64,000 nt of DNA, from assembly GCF_042653765.1 (NCBI RefSeq), contig NZ_JBHSEZ010000001.1, positions 868,001-932,000 on the forward strand, in the 5' to 3' direction. This document shows, piece by piece, positions 33,758 through 41,257 of the stretch. This DNA is from Castellaniella denitrificans (lineage in GTDB: Bacteria > Pseudomonadota > Gammaproteobacteria > Burkholderiales > Burkholderiaceae_B). Positions within the stretch are counted from its first letter, which is position 1, and each line of letters begins with the position of its first letter. The notes under the pieces were generated by a model. It did not search any database. It had not been told where the DNA came from and saw nothing but the letters and a program-made list of their open reading frames with translations. Made by a program: the position numbers and the translations under genes.

Positions 33758-34536
33758 ACTTCTCCCTCTGGCACAAGGACAATGCCCAGGCCGTCGTGGC
33801 CGAGGCGCGGGACCTGATCCGCAAACGGCTGCCGCAGGCTTCGCGCCGCCGCTTCCTGGCGCGCGGGCTGACGCTGGGCGGACTGTGCATGCTCAGTGGC
33901 TGCGGCATCGACGACGATGCCACGGCCGAAACGGCATTGATGCGGATCTCGCGCATCAACGACTGGGTGCAGGGCCGGCTGTTCGATCCCTCCCTGCTCG
34001 CGCCCACCTATCCGGACTCCATGATCGCGCGCCCCTTTCCGTTCAATGCCTACTACGGCGAGGACCAGGTGCCGCGCATCGATGCCGGGGGGTTCCGGCT
34101 GGAAGTCTCCGGCCTGGTCGCCCGCAGGCATCCGTGGTCGCTGGACGAACTGCGCGCGCTGCCCCGGTACACGCAAGTCACGCGCCACATCTGCGTGGAA
34201 GGCTGGAGCGCGATCGGCAAATGGGGCGGCCCCCGCCTGGGCGACTTCCTGCGCGCGGTCGGCGCCGACCTGGATGCGCGCTACGTCGGCGTCCACTGCG
34301 GGGACGACTACTACACCAGCATCGACATGGCGACCGCCCTGCATCCCCAGACGCTGATCGCCCTGGACTGGGACGACCGGCCGCTGCCGCCGAAGTACGG
34401 CTTTCCGATGAAGCTGCGCATCCCCACCAAGCTCGGCTACAAGAACCCCAAACACGTCCAGGCGATCTTCGTGAGCAACACCTTCAACCGCGGCTACTGG
34501 GAAGACCAGGGCTACAACTGGTTCGGTGGAAGCTGA
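33754..34536 (+). CDS. Tat-exported molybdopterin oxidoreductase (MsrP/YedY-like)
   Basis: 260 residues, ATG 33754. Twin-arginine signal SRRRFLARGLTLGGL at residues 30-44, followed by CMLSGC: Cys50 lies in a lipobox-like LSGC, so it may be a membrane-anchored Tat lipoprotein. The sulfite-oxidase-fold domain has its molybdenum-ligand cysteine (Cys147) in RHICVEGWSAIGKWGG, and C-terminal motifs PMKLRIPTKLGYKNPKHV and NRGYWEDQGYNW are typical. MsrP enzymes reduce methionine sulfoxide in periplasmic proteins. The Met-rich peptide encoded next is an obvious potential substrate. Alternative: a sulfite oxidase-like or other sulfoxide reductase. Confidence 0.85.
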   Translation: MNFSLWHKDNAQAVVAEARDLIRKRLPQASRRRFLARGLTLGGLCMLSGCGIDDDATAETALMRISRINDWVQGRLFDPSLLAPTYPDSMIARPFPFNAYYGEDQVPRIDAGGFRLEVSGLVARRHPWSLDELRALPRYTQVTRHICVEGWSAIGKWGGPRLGDFLRAVGADLDARYVGVHCGDDYYTSIDMATALHPQTLIALDWDDRPLPPKYGFPMKLRIPTKLGYKNPKHVQAIFVSNTFNRGYWEDQGYNWFGGS

Positions 34537-34604
34537 CGAAGACGCCCTCCCTTTTCCCACCGCGGCGTCCGCCGCCATTTCCCCCAACCTTGAAAGGAAA
34601 CATC

Positions 34605-34889
34605 ATGAAAACCACATTCGCCACCGCCGCGCTTTCCGCCTGCCTCGCCCTGGGGGCCGCCTCGGCCTTCGCGGCCGGCACGATGGGCAACGACAAGATG
34701 GGCATGGGGCAACCCCCGGCGTCCGGACAGGCCATGCACAAGGACAAGATGAGCAAGGACAAGATGGGCATGGACAAGCAGGGCATGGGCCAGGCGCCGA
34801 TGGCCAAGGAAGGCAAGTCCGCCATGGACCCCATGGGCAAGAAGGGCATGGAAAAAGGAGCCATGGGCAAGGACGGCATGAAGAAGTAA
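34605..34889 (+). CDS. Methionine/lysine-rich periplasmic peptide
   Basis: 94 residues, ATG 34605 with an AAAGGAAA ribosome-binding site. Signal peptide of about 23 residues (MKTTFATAALSACLALGAAS, cleavage near AFA). The ~71-residue mature chain contains 14 Met and 14 Lys, no Cys and no aromatic residues, arranged as loose repeats of KDKMGMDKQGMG and MGKKGMEKGAMGKDGM. Such composition is expected to be unstructured. It is 68 nt after the MsrP-like gene, in the same direction. Met-rich peptides encoded beside a YedY-type reductase (MrpX in Azospira) act as sacrificial scavengers of hypochlorite that the reductase recycles; copper binding is an alternative. Confidence 0.8.
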   Translation: MKTTFATAALSACLALGAASAFAAGTMGNDKMGMGQPPASGQAMHKDKMSKDKMGMDKQGMGQAPMAKEGKSAMDPMGKKGMEKGAMGKDGMKK

Positions 34890-35066
34890 GCCCCGGCGCC
34901 CACGGAACGCCGCGCCCCGGCATCCATTCCGCGCATCCGGCGCCGGGCGCGGCCGATCCTTTACTTCGGCATCGCGGAACCCTATAGTCCCGGATAAACG
35001 ACAAGAAAACGGCGGCGGGCGGCCCGCGCGGGCCCGCCATCCGCCCCGCCCGGGGAGGGTTCCACC

Positions 35067-36179
35067 ATGGCACTGGATGCGAACAGCCTGACGCGCCTGT
35101 CCATCGACCTGTACGACGCCTGCTACGACCCCGGTCGCTGGCCGCTGGCCGCCCGGGCGCTGCGCGACTGCCTGGACAGCATGGCGGCCACGCTGGTCGT
35201 GCGCCAGGGGACGGACTTCCGGACCATGCACAGCGACTGCGACGCCGACTATTCCCGCCGGTACTGGCGGGATTTCTCGTCCCGGGACCCGATGCTGGCC
35301 GGCCCCGCCCCGGCCCGCCGGATCTATTGCGACCAGACGGTCATGGACCGCGCCCGCTTCCGGCGCACCGCCCTGTTCAACGACTGGCTGCGGCCCCAGG
35401 ACCGGCACAGCGTCCTGCTGGTCAAGATCCCCGACGAACGGGGCGGGACCGCGGCCATCTTTTCGCTCAACCGGGGCGGATCGCAGCCGTTCTACGGCCC
35501 GGACGACCTGGCCGCCTGCCGGCAGATCGAACCCCTGCTGGCCCACGCCGTCCGCCACCAGCGCCGCATCGCGCAGTTGCGGGCGCTTTCGGAAACCGGC
35601 CGCCCGTCCGCGAACGGACCGGGCCACCTGATCCTCGACACGGGCCGCCGCGTGCGGCACCTGGACCCGGCCGCCGCAGCGCTGCTCGACCGGCACCCGG
35701 ACGTCCTGGTCATCCGCGGCGGCCTGCTGGGCGCACCGGACGGCGCCACGGCATCGCAACTGGCTCACGGGCTCCTGCGGGCCTGCGCCGGCCTCTCCGC
35801 CACCGGACGGACCGGCACCGACCTGCTGCTGCGCGACACTGCCGGCCGCCCCCGGCTGGCCTTGCACATCGCCCCGCTGCCCCACGCCCAGGTCTTCGGG
35901 CTGGAAGACGCCGGCCTGGCCTCCCTGACGCTGAGGTCCCTGCGGGCCGACGTCGACCCGGAGGTCATCCCCCACCTGCAAGCCCTGTTCGGCCTCAGCC
36001 CCAAGGAAGCCGCGCTGGCCCGGACCCTGATGCAGGGCCTGTCCCTGCGCGAGGCCGCCCTGGAACGCCACGTCGGCCTGACTACCGTGCGCAGCCAGCT
36101 CTCCAGCCTGTTCCGCAAGACGGGCACGACCCGCCAGGGCCAGTTGATCGCCCTGCTGGCGAGGGCGACGGCCGCATAG
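35067..36179 (+). CDS. LuxR-type HTH regulator
   Basis: 370 residues, ATG 35067 with GGGGAGGG upstream. The C-terminal ~65 residues form a LuxR/GerE-type helix-turn-helix (FGLSPKEAALARTLMQGLSLREAALERHVGLTTVRSQLSSLFRKTGTTRQGQL). The N-terminal ~280 residues have no domain I recognise; there is a PAS-like middle (HLILDTGRRVRHLDPAAAALL). It stands alone between the Met-rich peptide gene and the COG0523 gene, with 177 and 227 nt of flanking sequence, and no target is evident. The gap at 34890-35066 shows nothing recognisable. Confidence 0.85.
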   Translation: MALDANSLTRLSIDLYDACYDPGRWPLAARALRDCLDSMAATLVVRQGTDFRTMHSDCDADYSRRYWRDFSSRDPMLAGPAPARRIYCDQTVMDRARFRRTALFNDWLRPQDRHSVLLVKIPDERGGTAAIFSLNRGGSQPFYGPDDLAACRQIEPLLAHAVRHQRRIAQLRALSETGRPSANGPGHLILDTGRRVRHLDPAAAALLDRHPDVLVIRGGLLGAPDGATASQLAHGLLRACAGLSATGRTGTDLLLRDTAGRPRLALHIAPLPHAQVFGLEDAGLASLTLRSLRADVDPEVIPHLQALFGLSPKEAALARTLMQGLSLREAALERHVGLTTVRSQLSSLFRKTGTTRQGQLIALLARATAA

Positions 36180-36406
36180 CGCCACCCTCCGGGCACGCGC
36201 AACCAGGCCCTGAGCATCGACGTCGGCCCGCAGGCCGACGCCGGCAAGCACCAGGGCTTCGGCGGCGGCGCGGCCCAGGTTTGCCCTAAACCCGGGCCTA
36301 TGATGTAATCGCATGCTGATCGCCGCATCCCCAGCCCGCCGCCGGGAAGGCCAACGCCCCCCTGCATCCGGCGCGACAGGGGCGGCGCATCGCATTCGAG
36401 GCCATC

Positions 36407-37510
36407 ATGAACACTGCTCCATCCGCCGATTCCCTGATTCCCGTCACCGTGCTCACCGGTTTCCTGGGGGCGGGCAAGACGACCCTGCTGCGCCGCATCC
36501 TGACGGAATTCCACGGCCAGCGCATCGCCGTCATCGAAAACGAGTTCGGCGAGGAAAACATCGACAACGACCTGCTGGTCCAGGACAGCGACGAACAGGT
36601 CGTGGAACTGAGCAACGGCTGCGTCTGCTGCACCGTGCGCGGCGACCTGATCCGTACCCTGGGCGACCTCGCCGCCCGGCGCGCCACCGGCGGCGTGCGC
36701 TTCGACCGCGTGATCATCGAGACCACGGGCATGGCCAACCCCGGCCCGGTCTGCCAGACCTTCTTCATGGACGACGACATCGCCGCCACCTACCGGCTGG
36801 ACGCCGTCGTCACGGTGGTGGACGCCAAGCACGGCATGGCCACCCTGGACCACCAGGAAGAAGCCCAGCGCCAGGTCGGCTTCGCCGACCGCATCCTGAT
36901 CTCGAAGAAGGACCTGGTCAACGAGGCCGACTACCAGGCCCTGCGCGCCCGGCTGGTGCGGATCAATCCGCGCGCCTCCATCATGCCCGCGCATTTCGGC
37001 GAAACCGACCTGAAGGCCCTGCTGGACGTCAGCGGCTTCGACCTGGACGCCATCCTGGACATCGATCCGGAATTCCTCGCCGAGGAAGCCGCCGGGCACG
37101 ATCACCACAGCCACGACCATCACAGCCACGAGCACGACGACGAGGACGGCCACCACGCCTGCGGTCCCGCCTGCGGCCACGACCACCACGATCATCACCA
37201 CGCCCACCACGACGACGAGATCGGCGCCTTCGTGTTCCGCTCGAACCGCGCCTTCGATCCGGAACGCCTGGAGGACTTCCTCAGCGGCATCGTCCAGGTC
37301 TACGGCCCCGACCTGCTGCGCTACAAGGGCATCCTGTACATCAAGGGCATCAACCGCCGCATGCTGTTCCAGGGCGTGCACATGATGTTCGGCGCCGAGC
37401 CCGGCAAGCCCTGGCCTGCCAGTGAAAAACCGAATACCCGCATGGTCTTCATCGGCCGTAAACTGCCTCAGGACATCTTCACCCAGGGGCTCGAACAATG
37501 CCTGGCCTGA
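36407..37510 (+). CDS. COG0523 (CobW/ZigA-like) metallochaperone GTPase
   Basis: 367 residues, ATG 36407. P-loop GFLGAGKTTLL at 18-28, the metal-binding CxCC motif (GCVCC, Cys72-Cys75), switch region IETTGMANPGPV near 108 and NKxD-type SKKDLV near 168. A long His/Asp-rich insert (about 225-265, with clusters such as HDHHSHDHHSHEHDD and ACGPACGHDHH) should bind several zinc ions. The C-terminal CobW_C domain follows. Members deliver zinc to target proteins during zinc limitation. It lies 77 nt upstream of a DksA lacking most zinc ligands. I see no Zur box in 36180-36406, and no gene in that gap. Confidence 0.88.
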   Translation: MNTAPSADSLIPVTVLTGFLGAGKTTLLRRILTEFHGQRIAVIENEFGEENIDNDLLVQDSDEQVVELSNGCVCCTVRGDLIRTLGDLAARRATGGVRFDRVIIETTGMANPGPVCQTFFMDDDIAATYRLDAVVTVVDAKHGMATLDHQEEAQRQVGFADRILISKKDLVNEADYQALRARLVRINPRASIMPAHFGETDLKALLDVSGFDLDAILDIDPEFLAEEAAGHDHHSHDHHSHEHDDEDGHHACGPACGHDHHDHHHAHHDDEIGAFVFRSNRAFDPERLEDFLSGIVQVYGPDLLRYKGILYIKGINRRMLFQGVHMMFGAEPGKPWPASEKPNTRMVFIGRKLPQDIFTQGLEQCLA

Positions 37511-37587
37511 ACACCGCATCACCGCTGCCCCGCCGCGCCTTCCCGTCGCGGCAGACAGGACCCGGCACATAAAGAAGAGGACACGAC

Positions 37588-38028
37588 ATGGCTACCAAAT
37601 CCAGCACCAAGCCCCAAGGCAAGCCGCTCACGGAAAAAGAGCTGCTGGCGATGCCTGAAAAGGATTACATGAACGAAGCGCAGCTGGCGTTCTTCCGCGA
37701 ACGCCTGCATCAGCTCGAACACGAGATCCTGACCAACGCCGGCGCCACGACCGAGAACCTGCGCGAGACCCAGTACGTGCCCGACCCGGCCGACCGCGCG
37801 ACGATCGAGGAAGAGCATGCGCTGGAACTGCGCACCCGCGACCGCGAGCGCAAGCTGCTGAAAAAGGTCCAGCAGGCCATCGCCCGCATCGACGCCGGCG
37901 AATACGGCTGGTGCGAGGAAACCGGCGAACCCATCGGCATCCCCCGCCTGCTCGCCCGCCCCACGGCCACCCTGTCGCTGGAAGCGCAGGAACGCCGCGA
38001 GATGCGCCAGAAACTCTACGGGGATTGA
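37588..38028 (+). CDS. dksA: RNA polymerase-binding regulator DksA, single-cysteine type
   Basis: 146 residues, ATG 37588 behind AAGAAGAGG. Coiled-coil with the tip region DPADRATIEEEHALELRTRDRERKLLKKV (residues ~70-98). Binds the RNA polymerase secondary channel and, with ppGpp, adjusts rRNA and amino acid promoters. The zinc finger normally has four cysteines (CxxC-x17-CxxC); here the positions read C, T, S, A (GWCEETG ... ATLSLEAQ), so it should fold without zinc. This variant is common as the main DksA in some alpha- and betaproteobacteria and as a zinc-independent paralogue in Pseudomonas. Confidence 0.93.
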   Translation: MATKSSTKPQGKPLTEKELLAMPEKDYMNEAQLAFFRERLHQLEHEILTNAGATTENLRETQYVPDPADRATIEEEHALELRTRDRERKLLKKVQQAIARIDAGEYGWCEETGEPIGIPRLLARPTATLSLEAQERREMRQKLYGD

Positions 38029-38058
38029 AGCCGGCGCCTGGACCCGTCATGCGGCGTT

Positions 38059-38097
38059 GCAAATCTTCGCGATAGTATGACTATCGCTGCGGTTTGC
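38059..38097. repeat. 39-nt imperfect hairpin between dksA and hslV
   Basis: A perfect 8-bp stem GCGATAGT (38069-38076) / ACTATCGC (38080-38087) with a 3-nt loop sits inside a second 5-bp stem GCAAA (38059-38063) / TTTGC (38093-38097), the two separated by 5-nt internal loops. There is no T-run. It could act as the dksA terminator or as a protein-binding site. Confidence 0.5.
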
Positions 38098-38125
38098 GCC
38101 TTGCCTGACAAGCCCATGCATCCAG

Positions 38126-38153
38126 CTTGAATTTTCCAAACATGCCCCCATGT
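38126..38153 (+). promoter_or_regulatory. Sigma-32 heat-shock promoter of hslVU
   Basis: CTTGAAT (38126-38132), a 13-nt spacer and CCCCATGT (38146-38153) match the heat-shock sigma factor consensus CTTGAAA-N13-15-CCCCATNT with one difference in the -35. The start would be near 38160, some 20 nt before the hslV ATG at 38179. Confidence 0.8.
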
Positions 38154-38178
38154 GACCCTCTCCACCCGAGAGAACCGC

Positions 38179-38712
38179 ATGGAACAATTTCACGCCACCA
38201 CCATCGTCTGCGTCCGGCGCGGCAATGAGGTCGCCCTGGGCGGCGACGGTCAGGTCACGCTGGGCAACATCGTCATCAAGGGCACGGCCCGCAAGATCCG
38301 CCGGCTCTACCACGACCAGGTCCTGGCCGGCTTCGCCGGCGCCACGGCCGACGCCTTCACCCTGCAGGAACGCTTCGAGGCCAAGCTGGAAAAGCACCAG
38401 GGCCACCTGATGCGCGCCGCCGTCGAGCTGACCCGCGACTGGCGCACCGACCGCGTGCTGCGCCGGCTGGAAGCCATGCTGATCGTGGCCGACCGCGAAC
38501 ACACCCTGGTCCTGACCGGCAACGGCGACGTCCTGGAACCCGAATACGGCATCGCCGCCATCGGCTCGGGCGGCGCCTACGCCCAGGCGGCGGCGCGCGC
38601 CCTGCTGGACGCCACGGAACTGTCCCCGCCCGACATCGTCAAGAAATCCCTGGAAATCGCCGGGGAGATCTGCATCTACACCAACCAGAACCACATCGTC
38701 GAAACGCTCTAG
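38179..38712 (+). CDS. hslV: HslV peptidase subunit of HslUV
   Basis: 177 residues from ATG 38179 with a GAGAG ribosome-binding site; an upstream GTG at 38152 falls inside the heat-shock promoter. Proteasome-related threonine peptidase: the mature N-terminus is expected at a Thr in HATTIVCVRR (Thr7, after removal of MEQFHA), followed by GGDGQVTLGN and GFAGATADAFTLQERFEAKL. Forms dodecamers that degrade unfolded proteins delivered by HslU. hslU follows 10 nt after its stop. Confidence 0.96.
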   Translation: MEQFHATTIVCVRRGNEVALGGDGQVTLGNIVIKGTARKIRRLYHDQVLAGFAGATADAFTLQERFEAKLEKHQGHLMRAAVELTRDWRTDRVLRRLEAMLIVADREHTLVLTGNGDVLEPEYGIAAIGSGGAYAQAAARALLDATELSPPDIVKKSLEIAGEICIYTNQNHIVETL

Positions 38713-38722
38713 GTCCGCCTCC

Positions 38723-40060
38723 ATGTCTGATGCCACCCCCATGACCCCCAAGGAAATCGTCTCGGAACTGGACAAGCACATCGTCGGCCAGGACAAGGCC
38801 AAGCGGTCGGTGGCCGTGGCGCTGCGCAACCGCTGGCGCCGCCAGCAGGTGCCCGAGCCCCTGCGCCACGAGATCGTCCCCAAGAACATCCTGATGATCG
38901 GCCCCACCGGCGTGGGCAAGACCGAGATCGCCCGCCGCCTGGCCCGCCTGGCCAACGCCCCCTTCATCAAGATCGAGGCCACCAAGTTCACCGAGGTCGG
39001 CTACGTGGGCCGCGACGTGGACACCATCGTGCGCGACCTGGTCGAGGTCGCCATCAAGCAGACGCGCGAGACCGAGATGCGCCGCGTGCGCACCCAGGCG
39101 GAAGACGCCGCCGAGGACCGCATCCTGGACGCCCTGCTGCCGCCCCCGCGCAACGCGCGCGGCGAGCCCGAGCGCGAGGAAAGCAACAGCACCCGCCAGG
39201 TCTTCCGCAAGCGCCTGCGCGAAGGCAAGCTGGACGACACGCAGATCGACATCGAGGTCGCCCAGACGCCGCCGCACATGGAAATCATGGCGCCCCCCGG
39301 CATGGAGGAAATGACCGAGCAGCTGCGCGGCATGTTCGCCGGGCTGGCCCAGGGCAAGACCAAGTCGCGCAAGCTGTCCGTGAAGGAAGCCTTCCGCCTG
39401 CTGGTCGAGGAAGAGGCCGCGCGCCGCATCAACGAAGAAGAACTGCGCACCCGCGCCGTGACGCTGGCCGAACAGCACGGCATCGTCTTCCTGGACGAGA
39501 TCGACAAGATCGCCGCGCGCCAGGAACAGGGCGGCGCCGACGTCTCGCGCCAGGGCGTGCAGCGCGACCTGCTGCCGCTGGTCGAAGGCACCACCGTCAA
39601 CACCAAGTACGGCATGGTGCGCACCGATCACATCCTGTTCATCGCCTCCGGCGCCTTCCACCTGTCCCGCCCGTCGGACCTGATCCCGGAGCTGCAGGGC
39701 CGCTTTCCGATCCGGGTGGAGCTGGATTCCCTGACGGCCGAGGACTTCGTGCGCATCCTCGTCGAGACCGACGCCTCGCTGACCAAGCAATACGGCGCCC
39801 TGCTGGCCACCGAGGACGTCACGCTGGAATTCACCGGGGACGGCGTGCGGCGCCTGGCCGAGCTGGCCTTCGAGGTCAACGAGCGCACGGAAAACATCGG
39901 CGCCCGGCGCCTGTACACGGTGATGGAAAAGCTGCTGGAGGACCTGTCCTTCGAAGCCGCCAGCCCGGGCGCGGAAACCGTGGTGATCGACGCGGCCTAC
40001 GTGAACGACAAGCTGTCCGAGGCGGCCGGCAGCCAGGACCTGGCGCGCTACGTGCTGTAG
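38723..40060 (+). CDS. hslU: HslU ATPase subunit of HslUV
   Basis: 445 residues, ATG 38723. AAA+ unfoldase: Walker A GPTGVGKT (60-67), GYVGRDVDT pore loop near 92, I-domain insertion about 110-235, Walker B IVFLDEIDKIAAR near 253 and sensor region LIPELQGRFPIRVEL. The C-terminal tail ends LARYVL, the segment that inserts into HslV to activate it. Co-transcribed with hslV from a sigma-32 promoter. Its last 13 nt overlap the end of the convergent AraC gene. Confidence 0.97.
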   Translation: MSDATPMTPKEIVSELDKHIVGQDKAKRSVAVALRNRWRRQQVPEPLRHEIVPKNILMIGPTGVGKTEIARRLARLANAPFIKIEATKFTEVGYVGRDVDTIVRDLVEVAIKQTRETEMRRVRTQAEDAAEDRILDALLPPPRNARGEPEREESNSTRQVFRKRLREGKLDDTQIDIEVAQTPPHMEIMAPPGMEEMTEQLRGMFAGLAQGKTKSRKLSVKEAFRLLVEEEAARRINEEELRTRAVTLAEQHGIVFLDEIDKIAARQEQGGADVSRQGVQRDLLPLVEGTTVNTKYGMVRTDHILFIASGAFHLSRPSDLIPELQGRFPIRVELDSLTAEDFVRILVETDASLTKQYGALLATEDVTLEFTGDGVRRLAELAFEVNERTENIGARRLYTVMEKLLEDLSFEAASPGAETVVIDAAYVNDKLSEAAGSQDLARYVL

Positions 40061-41115
40061 GACCCGCTCACGCCGGACGGGCCATCGCCGCGGGCCCCGC
40101 GCCGGAAGGCGGAGGGCGGCACGCCGTGCCAGCGCCGGAACGCCTGGGAGAAGCTGGACAGGCTGGCATACCCCATGCGCTCGGCCACGCGCGACAGGCT
40201 GTCCCGCTCCTCGCCCACCAGGCGGGCGGCCAGCGCCGCGCGCTCCTGCGCCGCCAATGCGCGGAATGAGGCGCCGGCACGGCCCAGGCGGCGCTTGAGC
40301 GTGCGTTCGCTGGTGTGCAGGGCATCGGCCAGCGCGCCCAGGCTGGGCGGCACCCCGGAATCGGACGAGGACAGATAGTCCCGCGCCGCCTGGGCGGCGT
40401 CCGGCAGGACCCGTTGCCGTTCGAGCTGCTCGCGGCACAGGCGCTCGCACAGCGACAGCGTCAGGGGATCGGCGTGGGGCAGGCGGCGCGCCAGGAACCC
40501 GGCGGGAAACGCCAGCCGGTAGGCCGCGCCCCGGAACGAAGGCTCGGCGCCGCCCGGCCTGGGCGGATCGGCCGGCCGTGAAAACACCCGCCCCCGGCCG
40601 GCCTTGAGCTCGAAGGCCGACAGCCGGAAATCCTCGCCGCCCACCTCCCGCAGCAGGTTCGCGCTGGCCGCCATGTCGCGTTCCGCCACGAAACGGCCCA
40701 GCGCCGCGGACAGGCCGGGCGGCGGCGCATAGTGCAGCACGGCCAGATCCCCGCGCCGCGCGAAGCGGATCGAGCAATAGGCGAAGCTGAGGCCGACGAA
40801 CCGCAGCGCCCAGGCCAGCGCATCCCCCATCGTCGGGTTGTTGAGCAGGCCGTAGCCCCACAGGCCGAAGGTCGAAAAGGTGTAGTGCCGCCCCATTTCC
40901 AGGCCGAGGCCGGGCGGATGGCCCAGGGCGCGGAGCAGGTTCCCGATCACCCGGAGTTCCTGCCCTCCCAGCAGGCGGCATTCGGGATCGTCGAGCTGCG
41001 CCAGGCCGATGCCGCTGCCCGCCAGCAGGCGTCCGGCGGGCAGGCCGCGGCGCGCGCCGAATTCCAGCACCAGCCGCACGCTGCCCGGCCCGCGTGCAAA
41101 ATCCCGGAAGATCAT
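40048..41115 (-). CDS. AraC family regulator (OruR/ArgR-like with arabinose-binding-type domain)
   Basis: 355 residues from ATG 41115, which has GGGAAA upstream; a TTG at 41142 would add nine residues. N-terminal ligand domain of about 200 residues (GRHYTFSTFGLWGYGLLNNPTMGDALAWALRFV matches the arabinose-binding-like domain) and C-terminal double helix-turn-helix (PSLGALADALHTSERTLKRRLGRAGASF, then SRVAERMGYASLSSFSQAFRRWHGVPPSAFR). Divergent from the aldehyde dehydrogenase and GMC genes, which it probably activates. 3' end overlaps hslU by 13 nt. Confidence 0.88.
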   Translation of the reverse strand: MIFRDFARGPGSVRLVLEFGARRGLPAGRLLAGSGIGLAQLDDPECRLLGGQELRVIGNLLRALGHPPGLGLEMGRHYTFSTFGLWGYGLLNNPTMGDALAWALRFVGLSFAYCSIRFARRGDLAVLHYAPPPGLSAALGRFVAERDMAASANLLREVGGEDFRLSAFELKAGRGRVFSRPADPPRPGGAEPSFRGAAYRLAFPAGFLARRLPHADPLTLSLCERLCREQLERQRVLPDAAQAARDYLSSSDSGVPPSLGALADALHTSERTLKRRLGRAGASFRALAAQERAALAARLVGEERDSLSRVAERMGYASLSSFSQAFRRWHGVPPSAFRRGARGDGPSGVSGSYST

Positions 41116-41257
41116 CAGGGGTTTCCCGTAAGTCCCGACCAATGGCCTGAATTCTAAAGCGAATGGCCCCGCCGCCCATTGGGATCAACCCGCCCCGGTC
41201 CGTATCATGGCCTCCGGCCCCTCCCCGTTGCCGCACACCACCGACCGAGCCCGAATC

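Noticed and set aside
36180..36406. Possible Zur box or gene remnant upstream of the COG0523 gene
   Set aside because: TATGATGTAATCGCAT does not fit GTTATRNYATAAC, and the short + frame reading ALSIDVGPQADAGKHQGF is not a family I recognise and has no start with a ribosome-binding site.
37085..37230. Tandem repeat array in the COG0523 gene
   Set aside because: The CAC/GAC-rich repeats simply encode the His/Asp metal-binding insert and stay in frame.
38639..41236. Very long - strand frame (865 codons) opposite hslU and running through the AraC gene in another frame
   Set aside because: No domain is recognisable, whereas HslU and the AraC protein are complete in their own frames.
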